The position numbers and the translations under genes are program-made. Of a stretch of DNA of 64,000 bases, positions 24,429-32,706 are shown piece after piece (the first letter of the stretch is position 1; every line of letters begins with the position of its first letter). The DNA is from Candidatus Kapaibacterium sp. (lineage in GTDB: Bacteria > Bacteroidota > Ignavibacteria > Kapaibacteriales > UBA2268). The notes beneath the pieces are model-generated. The model saw only the letters and a list, made by a program, of their open reading frames with translations. It did not search any database and was not told where the DNA came from. The stretch spans positions 1 to 64,000 of the forward strand of contig CP058732.1 in the NCBI GenBank assembly GCA_013414795.1. Direction: 5' to 3'.

Positions 24429-25394
24429 TTAAAATCCAAACTTCGCCCTTCTTTGTTTAATGTAATTTATCAAATTTAAACTTAAAATCCCAGTTAAAAG
24501 ATTGAAATCTTGATTTTGAAATTCATTTTGTTCTGAGAAATTCATTAATCTGTTTAAAATTCTTATCCAATTTGATATCTTTTCAAATTCTACAGTTCCA
24601 CTATGCTGTCTAAATTCTACTGTTTTATGTCTCCAGTAAGATTCAATGTTGACTTTAAAATATCTGCTTCGATAGGTTAATTCCCCCGACAAGCTTTCTA
24701 ATGAATCGCACTCAAATATTTTTCTTCTTGCTAATCCTTTGTTTAATACTAATCCCATTATGTATTGTGCACTTAAACTTCGGCAGTATCTATTATTATT
24801 GCCTCTTCTTGACTCTGGCATCATCTTGTCAATTTCGCTTTCCATCAAAATGTAATTGTAAACCAGTCTCTTCCAGGAATCCAAGCTGTAACCCCTCGCA
24901 TCAAAATGAACATGAAGTCCACAGGATTTGTTTACTTTTGCTTTAACTCTGACTAAAACCTCGCATACCTTTCGAAGCTCTTCTAATCCTTGTTCGCCTC
25001 TTAGTGGCGGGCTCACTAATTCAAAACTATTGGTGCCCTGGATTGAACTGTCTGATACTATCTTCCAGTAATCTCGGTCGATATGATTGTAACTTTCAGC
25101 ATTTACATTAATTCCTGCTTCTCTTAGTTTTGCTAAAACTATGTCTACTGGTACCCCGTAAGCTTCAATTTCAACTCCGAAGGTTCTCTTCCAGGCTCCC
25201 AGTTGATCGTTTGAGTTTTGGTTCAAATTCCTGGGGTTCCTTCTTGTCCCGTAGATACTTACATAGACATTGTGTGCGAATCCGTAATTCACGTTGAGCA
25301 ACTTTGCTACTTGTTTCCTTGTTAATCCCAGTTCAAAAAGTTGCTTCATTTTGTTTGTCTTGCTTGTGTTTTGGTTTAAAATTTGTTCAATCAT
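24429..25394 (-). CDS. Amidoligase family protein with N-terminal HTH-like region (321 aa)
   Basis: The core matches the glutamine-synthetase-like amidoligases. It has FGVEIEAYG (near residue 72), SFELVSPPLRGEQG, NKSCGLHVHFDARG with its metal-binding HxH, and HKTVEFRQHSGTVEF. The family forms ATP-dependent amide bonds, probably between a peptide or protein and an amino-group donor. Residues about 15-45 (LTRKQVAKLLNVNYGFAHNV) look like a helix-turn-helix, an unusual addition. AAAGGAG precedes the ATG. The substrate is unknown. Confidence 0.88.
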   Translation of the reverse strand: MIEQILNQNTSKTNKMKQLFELGLTRKQVAKLLNVNYGFAHNVYVSIYGTRRNPRNLNQNSNDQLGAWKRTFGVEIEAYGVPVDIVLAKLREAGINVNAESYNHIDRDYWKIVSDSSIQGTNSFELVSPPLRGEQGLEELRKVCEVLVRVKAKVNKSCGLHVHFDARGYSLDSWKRLVYNYILMESEIDKMMPESRRGNNNRYCRSLSAQYIMGLVLNKGLARRKIFECDSLESLSGELTYRSRYFKVNIESYWRHKTVEFRQHSGTVEFEKISNWIRILNRLMNFSEQNEFQNQDFNLLTGILSLNLINYIKQRRAKFGF

Positions 25395-25658
25395 CTTAAC
25401 TCCTTTATTTTCAATTGTTTAACTTAATTCGATAGCAACTTAATATGAAAAAATTTAACTTGCAAGTCTTTTTGCAACTTTTTTTGAAAATATTTCAATT
25501 ATTTTCAATGGGTTACGAAAAAAAAGTTTGGCACAAGGGTTGACTAGTGAAAAATTTTTTGGAAGGGAATTAGTATGGCACAGATATTGAATTGGAAGGA
25601 TTTTTTTTTGAAGGTGATGATTCTGGAATAGAAGTTGATTACGGTTACTTCAAAAAAC
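25395..25658. promoter_or_regulatory. Upstream region of amidoligase gene with TTGCAA-N6-TTGCAA
   Basis: This gap lies between the stop of res and the start of the amidoligase gene. It contains TTGCAA at 25460-25465 and again at 25472-25477, a 6-6-6 dyad. Its geometry resembles TTACAA-N6-TTGTAA in the lysogeny switch region. A regulator site for the amidoligase operon is plausible. A possible remnant reading frame on the plus strand (about 25,574 to 25,660) has no support. Confidence 0.45.
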
Positions 25659-28337
25659 CTATGATTTATTTTTTAAAAGTTTTGCCTTTAACATTTCTTC
25701 AAATTCATATTTTAATCTGGCGTTGTAAAATGGCAAGCTTAAAATTTTATATTCAGGAGTTTCCCACTCAATCATTGCTACTTGTTCCAATGTTTGGATT
25801 AATTCTTGTTTCCAGGGTTCGTTTTTAATATAAATATCATCCTTAGGTTCTATAAATATTTGTTTAATTTCAATTTTTTGATTGTTCTTTTTTCTTAAAA
25901 ACAAAACAAAATCTGGATAAAAAGCTTGACCATCTTCGAAATTATAAATTGCCCAAAATTGTTCATTGCGAATTAAGATGATGTCGTCATATTCTGCTTG
26001 TAATCTTTGATAGTAATCATTATCAAATTGTTTCAAAAAATCCAATTCAAGTCCGGTTCCCCAAAATTCATTTTGCGCATACCATTTTTTTTCTCCAATT
26101 CTCATCTTTTCGCTCGCAGAATTTATTTTGCTACTGTAAAAATCAAACGTTATTATTTTATCTCGTAATTTTTTCTTTATTTCTTCAGCATAAAACTTTT
26201 TTGATCCCCTAAACTGCTTGTTCCCCTTTATCATTCCCTGTGAAATCTTATTTAGAACAGTAATTAAAGCACCAAGTAAAGCTGGAAAGATTTTAACATC
26301 TTTCCTTCGAATCATTTCGATATCGGTCTCTTTTCCTACAAATTCTATTTCAATACCTCCTAACCAATTATCATTTTGATAAAAATCTTTAATGGTTCTC
26401 AACCCTGGAATAAAACGTTTTAAATTATCAAAATAGTAGAACTTGTTTTTATCTAATGCAAAGCGAACAATGTTTTCAGGTAAATCTTTTATTTTTAAGG
26501 TGGCACGATACGAAGGAACGTCTTGCTTTAAATCAAGTTCATTACTTAATATTGCCTCTTCATGGGTAAAATAAGTAGACAACGGGTAAACATGGCGACA
26601 TGGCACTGAAAAATCTTCGAGGGATTTAAATTCAGTTTTATCTACTTTGGTTAATTCGTTTAAAAAAATGAACCCTTCTTTCCAAAAATAAGTGTTTTTA
26701 AATTCTTCTTTGACCTTAATTTCTACTTCTCTTCGTTGCTTTTCCATTGCACCAATGTCCACAAGTGCCTTCTTAATCTCCGAAACATACTGGGGTTGAT
26801 ATGAACAATGATAATGCAATTGTTCCAAAATACGCAAGGGATTGCTAATATCCTTGTCAAATTTTCTTTTGTACTTATCCTGCTCCGAGTTTAAAGCAAA
26901 TGGCCAATACCGCATTCCCCGGCCGATTAATTGGGCTTCAGCGATAGTAGTCTTTCCAGGTTTGTTATTCCTGGAATCTCTTGTCTCATAAAGTCGAACA
27001 ATATCAAAAAGATTTAGTACGTCCCAGCCTTCGTTTAACATATCTACAGCAAAAATAGCCCTAATTTCATTATTGGGATCTTCCAATGAATTAACTAGAA
27101 TTTGTTTTTCTTCGCTATCTTGTTTTGAATTAACCGCTAAACATTTTTCCGGCGCAAAATCATTTTTAAGTTCTTCAACTAAATTTTCCAAAGGAATATC
27201 GTTTTCCTTAAAATATTGAAACGCTTCTGCGATAGACTGGAAAACGCTTTGGCTGATTTTGACTAAGTCGTAAACAGTTAAGTTATCTATAAGTTTTCTA
27301 AAGTCCAGTTCGTTTCGTTTGCTTTCTTCTATTGTTTTAGATTTGAATAAGATAACTGGCTTTAAGGGAAGCCCATTCTTCTCAGCTATCTTCCTTCTGT
27401 ACTGACTTAAAACAACCGCCTGCAACGCCCGTTCCATTGGATTGCGTATATCGGATTCAACAACTTCAATTTCCTTGGAATAACCTTCTTCTCTAAATCT
27501 AACCAAATCATATTTAAAGATGATTTTATTTTCGTACTTTTCCTTGATGGCTGGATGATTTAAGTCTATCGTTGCTGTGTATTCTAATAAAATATTTTTG
27601 CTTTCCCCATTTTTGTTTCTTTTCGGCAAAATTTTTTCTTGGATCGTCTTTTCCCACGCCCTTAATTCCTCTTTTTCTTCTTCCGATAACCCCTTGATTT
27701 GTTTTAGTTCCAAAATATCTGTATCCCAGATTAATTGTTGGCCTTTTTTGTCTTTGAGTTTTGTATAGGCTTGATAATGATGAGCTTCGTCAGCAATCAA
27801 AACTACTTCTTTCCCTTCAAAATCTTCCTCTGTTAGTGCGTTTTCTTTCGGCTTATTTATTCTTTCGTGCAATGCATTTATTGTAGTAAACATTATGTTG
27901 ATATCATCCTCAACCACATCGGACAAATTTTTAATTTCTCGTATTTTAACCTCTTTTCCATTAAAAATAACTTTTTCAGAAAACAAATATTTTGTTGATA
28001 AAGGATTTAAAAAGTTGTCCCGAGTTTTTTCTAATATATTGTTTCGATGGACAAAATAAATAAAAATCCGATAACCCAATTTATAAAGCGCAAGAATATT
28101 GGCGGCAATAATTAAAGTCTTTCCGCTCCCTGTTGCCATATTAAAAAGAAGATGGACCGGATATTGTTTCTTTTGGTAACCGTTAAAATAAAAATCAAAT
28201 CTTCCCAACGCCTCTTTCTGATATTCACGCAATTCGAATCTTGGGTTGAGGTTTTGAATAATCTCTTCGCTAACTCGAGATGTAAAAAAATTCTCTCCGA
28301 ATGATTCCTTCAAATCATCAAATTTTTGGTATAGCAT
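25659..28337 (-). CDS. res: Type III restriction endonuclease subunit Res (892 aa)
   Basis: This is a SF2 helicase-nuclease. Numbered from the ATG at 28337, Walker A ATGSGKT is near 68-74 and DEAH near 183-186, followed by helicase C-terminal motifs (AVDMLNEGWDV, QLIGRGMRY). The C-terminal nuclease shows YPDFVLFLRKK and IFIEPK, a PD-(D/E)XK pattern as in type III Res. It would translocate on DNA and cut unmodified targets together with Mod. A longer frame uses TTG at 28355; I prefer the ATG two bases after the stop of the HEPN-like gene. Length is typical and no break is seen. Confidence 0.93.
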   Translation of the reverse strand: MLYQKFDDLKESFGENFFTSRVSEEIIQNLNPRFELREYQKEALGRFDFYFNGYQKKQYPVHLLFNMATGSGKTLIIAANILALYKLGYRIFIYFVHRNNILEKTRDNFLNPLSTKYLFSEKVIFNGKEVKIREIKNLSDVVEDDINIMFTTINALHERINKPKENALTEEDFEGKEVVLIADEAHHYQAYTKLKDKKGQQLIWDTDILELKQIKGLSEEEKEELRAWEKTIQEKILPKRNKNGESKNILLEYTATIDLNHPAIKEKYENKIIFKYDLVRFREEGYSKEIEVVESDIRNPMERALQAVVLSQYRRKIAEKNGLPLKPVILFKSKTIEESKRNELDFRKLIDNLTVYDLVKISQSVFQSIAEAFQYFKENDIPLENLVEELKNDFAPEKCLAVNSKQDSEEKQILVNSLEDPNNEIRAIFAVDMLNEGWDVLNLFDIVRLYETRDSRNNKPGKTTIAEAQLIGRGMRYWPFALNSEQDKYKRKFDKDISNPLRILEQLHYHCSYQPQYVSEIKKALVDIGAMEKQRREVEIKVKEEFKNTYFWKEGFIFLNELTKVDKTEFKSLEDFSVPCRHVYPLSTYFTHEEAILSNELDLKQDVPSYRATLKIKDLPENIVRFALDKNKFYYFDNLKRFIPGLRTIKDFYQNDNWLGGIEIEFVGKETDIEMIRRKDVKIFPALLGALITVLNKISQGMIKGNKQFRGSKKFYAEEIKKKLRDKIITFDFYSSKINSASEKMRIGEKKWYAQNEFWGTGLELDFLKQFDNDYYQRLQAEYDDIILIRNEQFWAIYNFEDGQAFYPDFVLFLRKKNNQKIEIKQIFIEPKDDIYIKNEPWKQELIQTLEQVAMIEWETPEYKILSLPFYNARLKYEFEEMLKAKLLKNKS

Positions 28338-28339
28338 GG

Positions 28340-29353
28340 CTAAATTTGAATACAATGCTGAAAAAATATCATAGCTAAATTTAATATCATTCGAGCATTT
28401 TTCTCTGTTGCATATTCTTTTTTGGGATGCGAATCTCCAGTATGCTTTCTTTCTTGCGCAAATATCTCTTTAATGTTTTTGAAAATTAAACTAGTAAAAG
28501 TATCATTTGGAATAAGATTTTTCTTCTGTGCTTCTAATATTAATTCTGCAAGGGTACCTTTCCCAGTTTTTCCATATAAAATTATCTGGAGAAACGCCTC
28601 GATAGAAGAAATTGTGTGAGTAATGCAAGAACTATGACCATCAGGGGTTTTTTGTTGATAATCTCTAAATGCATCCTTCAAGTCACGATTAACCGGCGAC
28701 CATTTTTCGTCAGAGAGAAACTTCAAAACTGGTTCATAAATCTCTTTTGTGATTTTTTCGTCTTGTCTAGGAATAAATCCTTGTCTGGTGAGCACAACAT
28801 TAACACCAAATTGTTCAAAAACATCATTAAGCCTTTGGGCAAAGTCATCAAATTCTTTCCAATTTTTTAATCTATTTTGATATTCCTCTTCTGTCTCGTC
28901 CTTCCCTTTTTGAATATCTCTACTTGCTCTTTCGGAAATTAAAGCCTTGCAATATAAAGAAAGCAATTCCATAACAACATTTTCCGATTGCATTATAAAA
29001 ATGTCATAAAAATCACGGCAAGCTGTATCGATGTTTGGATGTTCTAAAAAATTTTTGGCATAACTTTTAGCTTTATATCTCTCGTTCAGAGTCGTGAGTG
29101 CAGATATAACTCGCTGCAATTTTTTATTTTGTTCCCAACTTTTGCCCAAAAACTCAAAGGATGCTACTTGAAATCCGAAATCATCTTTTTCATCCTTTTT
29201 TACAAAAAAATAATTTTTTAAATGTATCCAAATTTTATGTTTTTCCTCTTTGGTCAATGCATCCCAACTTCGCCAACCAAGATTTGGTTTTAATTCCTCT
29301 ATTGCAATTGGATTCAATTCACTCCAAAGTTTAAAGTTGCATTCATCTTCCAT
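28340..29353 (-). CDS. HEPN/Abi_C-like protein between mod and res (337 aa)
   Basis: The C-terminal 100 residues resemble the abortive-infection C-terminal (HEPN-type) domain. They comprise a helix SITHTISSIEAFLQII, a long loop, and then R302-X6-H309 within AQERKHTGDSHPKKEY, followed by a helix ending MIFFQHCI. The R-x4-6-H motif is the catalytic signature of HEPN ribonucleases. The N-terminal 230 residues are helical and not recognised. Its start overlaps the mod stop by 11 bases, with AGGGA ahead, and res follows at once. The three are one translation-coupled operon, which suggests a backup suicide function for the RM system. Confidence 0.75.
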   Translation of the reverse strand: MEDECNFKLWSELNPIAIEELKPNLGWRSWDALTKEEKHKIWIHLKNYFFVKKDEKDDFGFQVASFEFLGKSWEQNKKLQRVISALTTLNERYKAKSYAKNFLEHPNIDTACRDFYDIFIMQSENVVMELLSLYCKALISERASRDIQKGKDETEEEYQNRLKNWKEFDDFAQRLNDVFEQFGVNVVLTRQGFIPRQDEKITKEIYEPVLKFLSDEKWSPVNRDLKDAFRDYQQKTPDGHSSCITHTISSIEAFLQIILYGKTGKGTLAELILEAQKKNLIPNDTFTSLIFKNIKEIFAQERKHTGDSHPKKEYATEKNARMILNLAMIFFQHCIQI

Positions 29354-31226
29354 AAAATTCCCTATTTAATTTTTTATCCTCTTCCGATACCTGATAAGTT
29401 TCATCTTCAATTTCACTATAATTTACATACCAATGATTTTTGTCTAAACACTCATGTAAAAATCTTTTTTGGTCATCAATAGATAAATCATCAAAATCTG
29501 TTGCGTGTTCGTCAATTGTTTTTATATCAACTTTATAACTCAAGAATGCTTTCTCTTTCATTTCTTCCCACAATTTTTTAAGTTCTTCTTTTGTTTTTGC
29601 CTTTTTAATCTTATCAGCAAAGTTTGCATTCCATTTCATAAGTTCTAAATAGATAAAATCGCCATTACCTAACTTTTTAACAACATTTTTTGCTCGTGGC
29701 ACTGTAATTGTATCTACATAGTCAAGTTGTTCGCAGAGAATAAATTGTCTGTTACCGCCGTCTTCTTTATTAAGCTCCAAAACTGCTTGTGCAGTTGTAC
29801 CACTTCCGGCAAAGAAGTCCATAACAATACCTTCTTTTTCAAACATCATAATCGATTTAATTAAGATTTTTATTAATTCTACGGGTTTTGGATATTCAAA
29901 ACCTTTTAATCCTAATCTTTCAAAATCATACTTACCCTTCTCAGATAAAAAACCTTCGATAACCGGACCTTCTGCATTGTTGATATTTTTTATTATCGAA
30001 TAAAAAGTTGAATATGCCGTCTCTAGTGGCTCTAATCTACAAACTATATGTTTACCGCTTGGATGTTTTTCTAGTATGTATTCCCCAGATTTAATTTTCT
30101 CATCAACTTCTCTTTTCTTCTCTTTTCCTTTATATTTTTCTATCTCTTCGTAAAAACATCTTCTATCGAATTCTTCGGTTTTATTTTCACTATATTTTCC
30201 AAATACTTTTCGCAAAAAATCGTCGTTCTTAATATATTTTCGTCCATTGATTTCTATAATTGGCTTCTGAATACTTTTTTGTCTTTTTAAAGTTATAGGT
30301 TCATCAAAACTTCTATAAACCAAAATGTAATCATGTCCCCGCACAATCTCTTTTGCCTGACCTCCTCCTTTTGCCCTTTGCCAAACTAAAACTCCTACAA
30401 ATCTGTCTCTATCAAAAATTTCATCACATAACACTTTTAGATAAGCCTGCTCATAATCATCACATTGAATAAATATCACACCTTCATCGTTAAGTAATTT
30501 TTTAGCAACCTCTAATCTATTTTTCATAAAAGTAAGCCAAGTAGAGTGATTAAAAGCGTCGTTATATTTAAATTCATCATTGCCAGTATTATACGGTGGG
30601 TCAATATAAATTAGTCTTACTTTTCCGGCAAAGCGTTTTTTAAGTGAATGAAGGACTAACAGATTATTCCCTTTGATGATTAAGTTGTCTTTAATGTTTC
30701 CTTTATCGTCGGTCTTAAATCCATCGAACGAATGTTCTCCGTTTGCATCAATTCTTTTTGCGTTGGTAAAAACTTTTGGGTCTAAAAGGCGTGTTATTTC
30801 ATCTGGCGATAAGGTTTCATTCCAAAAAATTTCATCTCGTTTTTGGTCTTCTTTGGTCATATCTCCTTCTAAAACGCAATCTTTATAAGGCCAGGATAAA
30901 ACAACCTCTTTTTTTTCGCTTATAAACTCCCCTTTTTCATCTACTAAACCGATTTTGTTTTTAAAAGCAGTGTAACTATCGGGTAAAAATTGTTTGTTTG
31001 ATACGAACTTTATAAACTTGTCTTTATCAAAAACCAGAACTTCATTGATTTCCACAAAAAAAGTTTTTTTTAGCCTTTCATCATTCAAAAGAATTTTAAG
31101 TAACCCCTCATCGAGTTTCAGAGCAACCTCAACAATCTTATTTTTCAACAATAAATTACCTTCACCAACAAATCTTTTATCTTGAATCAACTTTTGCTTG
31201 AGATATTCCAACAAATCCGTATCCAT
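29343..31226 (-). CDS. mod: Type III DNA methyltransferase Mod (627 aa)
   Basis: This adenine-N6 methyltransferase has DPPYNTG at 209-215 (motif IV), a variable target-recognition region near 290-440, and DFFAGSGTT at 470-478 (motif I). The motif order and the flanking regions match type III Mod subunits. It recognises the asymmetric site, methylates one strand, and guides Res. GAGGG stands just before the ATG. It leads the mod - HEPN-like - res operon. The whole unit lies between phage early and late blocks, as cargo. Confidence 0.95.
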   Translation of the reverse strand: MDTDLLEYLKQKLIQDKRFVGEGNLLLKNKIVEVALKLDEGLLKILLNDERLKKTFFVEINEVLVFDKDKFIKFVSNKQFLPDSYTAFKNKIGLVDEKGEFISEKKEVVLSWPYKDCVLEGDMTKEDQKRDEIFWNETLSPDEITRLLDPKVFTNAKRIDANGEHSFDGFKTDDKGNIKDNLIIKGNNLLVLHSLKKRFAGKVRLIYIDPPYNTGNDEFKYNDAFNHSTWLTFMKNRLEVAKKLLNDEGVIFIQCDDYEQAYLKVLCDEIFDRDRFVGVLVWQRAKGGGQAKEIVRGHDYILVYRSFDEPITLKRQKSIQKPIIEINGRKYIKNDDFLRKVFGKYSENKTEEFDRRCFYEEIEKYKGKEKKREVDEKIKSGEYILEKHPSGKHIVCRLEPLETAYSTFYSIIKNINNAEGPVIEGFLSEKGKYDFERLGLKGFEYPKPVELIKILIKSIMMFEKEGIVMDFFAGSGTTAQAVLELNKEDGGNRQFILCEQLDYVDTITVPRAKNVVKKLGNGDFIYLELMKWNANFADKIKKAKTKEELKKLWEEMKEKAFLSYKVDIKTIDEHATDFDDLSIDDQKRFLHECLDKNHWYVNYSEIEDETYQVSEEDKKLNREFYGR

Positions 31227-31387
31227 TTCCCTCTACCCAAAATTTTCAAATCAAACCATTCAAAAACAATAACTATGAGAAAATCATAACAAATTATTAA
31301 GTAAATAAAAAAAATAACAAAATTAAAAATTTAAAAATTTTTGTGTTTATAAAATGTAAAAATTGTTTTATTTTGATTTTTAAAAAA
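31227..31387. promoter_or_regulatory. Divergent intergenic region between mod and thermonuclease
   Basis: This very AT-rich 161-bp gap must hold the minus-strand promoter for the type III RM operon and the plus-strand promoter for the thermonuclease gene. I see long A/T runs but no convincing pair of hexamers and no clear operator palindrome. Confidence 0.4.
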
Positions 31388-31894
31388 ATGACAAAAATGA
31401 AACCAAGAGGATTTATACTAACCATAGTTTTTTTCTTATTTGGTCAATTGTTTGTCTTTAGTGACCAAAACCAGACTTGCGTCGTCGACTACATCATCGA
31501 CGGCGATACCTTCGCTTGCGGTGAAGAACACATACGACTCATCGGTATCGACTGCCCTGAAAGTTCATTTAACGCACGCGTAAAGAAACAGAAAGAACTT
31601 GGCGACCCGAAAACTGTAGTTGCCCTTGGGAAAAAAGCAAAAGAATTCGTTCAGTCGATTTTAAAGCCTGGAACAAAAGTCAAACTTGAATTTGATGTTC
31701 AAGAGAGAGATGTTTACGGACGGATTCTTGCATACGTTTGGTTGCCCGATGGACGCATGCTTAATGAAGTTATCCTTGAAGAAGGTTATGCAATGCTGTT
31801 GACCATTCCACCAAATGTTAAATATGTCGACAGATTTAAAGAAGCATACCAAAAGGCTCGGGCAAACAAAAAAGGTTTATGGAAAGACAAATAA
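31388..31894 (+). CDS. Exported thermonuclease (SNase family, 168 aa)
   Basis: An N-terminal signal peptide (about residues 1-24, with GFILTIVFFLFGQLFVFS) precedes a staphylococcal-nuclease domain. The catalytic features are present: DYIIDGDTFACGEEHIRLIGIDCPES, a central ERDVYGRILAYV with the conserved Arg, and the terminal KGLW. It would degrade DNA or RNA outside the cytoplasm using calcium. The ATG at 31388 removes a basic extension of the longer frame and gives a normal signal peptide. In a phage such a nuclease may degrade competing DNA or host debris. Confidence 0.88.
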   Translation: MTKMKPRGFILTIVFFLFGQLFVFSDQNQTCVVDYIIDGDTFACGEEHIRLIGIDCPESSFNARVKKQKELGDPKTVVALGKKAKEFVQSILKPGTKVKLEFDVQERDVYGRILAYVWLPDGRMLNEVILEEGYAMLLTIPPNVKYVDRFKEAYQKARANKKGLWKDK

Positions 31895-31921
31895 AAAAGC
31901 CCTCGTATCTTACGATACGAG
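31895..31921 (-). terminator. Rho-independent terminator of the early operon
   Basis: Read on the minus strand, an 8-bp stem CTCGTATC/GATACGAG encloses a GTAA tetraloop (31902-31921). It is followed by GGC and TTTTTT. This is a textbook intrinsic terminator for transcripts arriving from the Mor-like gene at 32124. The plus strand lacks a T-run after the stem, so it acts mainly on the minus-strand operon. Confidence 0.8.
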
Positions 31922-31925
31922 AGCC

Positions 31926-32050
31926 GCGTCCTCATAGGTATGCTATAATCAGTGCATGCACTGTGAGAGGGTTTATTTTTAATATTTCCATTCCTTATAG
32001 GTAGGCTTAAATATCAGTGCACTGATTTTGGTTAACCCACCCTCTCAAAT
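31926..32050. repeat. Pair of structured repeats with CAGTGCA...CACTG palindromes
   Basis: Two related elements lie between the thermonuclease and Mor-like genes. One spans CTCATAGGTATGCTATAATCAGTGCA (from 31931) and contains the 14-bp palindrome CAGTGCATGCACTG at 31950-31963. The other begins CTTATAGGTAGGCTTAAATA (from 31994) and contains TCAGTGCACTGA at 32014-32025. GAGAGGGT occurs inverted at 31965 and 32039. A TATAAT lies in the first element (31944-31949). Operator pair and small structured RNA are both possible. Confidence 0.55.
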
Positions 32051-32123
32051 GCAAAATTATAAAAAAAATTTCAATTTTCCAAATTTTTTTAAAAAAAATT
32101 TTAAAAAATTTTTATCTTTTTTT

Positions 32124-32429
32124 TTAAACTGTTTTTCTCTTATCGCTCGCTTCGATTTCCTTGATATATTGTTTGATTTTTTTCATACTCAAACCGGTCT
32201 TCCTCGAAAGCTGCCGAACAGTCAACTTGCCAATATTTGCTCGGATAACTTCTTTCATAAGTTCCTTGTTTCGTTCAAGGGTGGGAATATACATCACTCG
32301 CATAGATGGATATTCCCGTAATAACTCTTTGACGTACTCGAGCCCGCTGTTCTCAGCGATTTCCATCAACTCTGAATTGTTCTGCAAATGCTCAATTTTT
32401 AAATATTGCAAAACAAAAGCTCTATCCAT
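32124..32429 (-). CDS. Mor-like transcription activator (101 aa)
   Basis: The C-terminal half resembles the Mor/C activator family of Mu-like phages. The conserved MRVMYIPTLERNKELMKEVI region contains the YIP motif, and it is followed by the HTH KLTVRQLSRKTGLSMKKIKQ. Mor proteins bind dyad sites as dimers and recruit RNA polymerase to middle or late promoters. It is the last gene of the early operon, right before the terminator, as expected for a switch to late expression. The ATG at 32429 overlaps the end of the VRR-NUC gene. Confidence 0.8.
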   Translation of the reverse strand: MDRAFVLQYLKIEHLQNNSELMEIAENSGLEYVKELLREYPSMRVMYIPTLERNKELMKEVIRANIGKLTVRQLSRKTGLSMKKIKQYIKEIEASDKRKTV

Positions 32430-32706
32430 TCTTATCCCCAATTTGTTTTAACAAATCTTCTACTTCCTTTAAATTTCTTACAACCACTCCTACCCCCCCA
32501 GCCTGGGTAATCTTTCTCAAATTAAATTCTTGTAATGGCGTTGGCTTGTTTTGCTTCGATTTCACTTCAATGCCTATAAATCTGCCTCGAATACAACATA
32601 ACAAATCTGGAACCCCGTTTCGAGAGGAAAGATTTACCTTGCAAACATATGCGCCGTTTGATTTTAATAGCCTGATTATTCGGGCTTGCAATTCCTTCTC
32701 CCTCAT
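32422..32706 (-). CDS. VRR-NUC domain nuclease (94 aa)
   Basis: The protein is a stand-alone VRR-NUC domain. It contains EKELQARIIRLLKSNGA, VPDLLCCIRGRFIGIEVKSKQNKPTPLQ and the C-terminal VVVRNLKEVEDLL. The PD-(D/E)XK residues Asp in PDLL and Glu-x-Lys in IEVKS are intact. Phage VRR-NUC proteins cut branched or flap DNA and are usually paired with a SNF2-type helicase, as here. It overlaps the helicase gene by four bases. Confidence 0.92.
   Translation of the reverse strand: MREKELQARIIRLLKSNGAYVCKVNLSSRNGVPDLLCCIRGRFIGIEVKSKQNKPTPLQEFNLRKITQAGGVGVVVRNLKEVEDLLKQIGDKNG

Noticed and set aside
25529-25544. Possible sigma-54 promoter TGGCAC-N5-TTGAC
   Set aside because: The -12 element lacks the GC pair and no plus-strand gene follows; a chance match.
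25574-25828. Plus-strand frame beginning near LEGFFFEGDDSGIEVDYGYF
   Set aside because: The first 25 residues look protein-like, but the rest is antisense to res. At most it is a tiny gene remnant; not supported.
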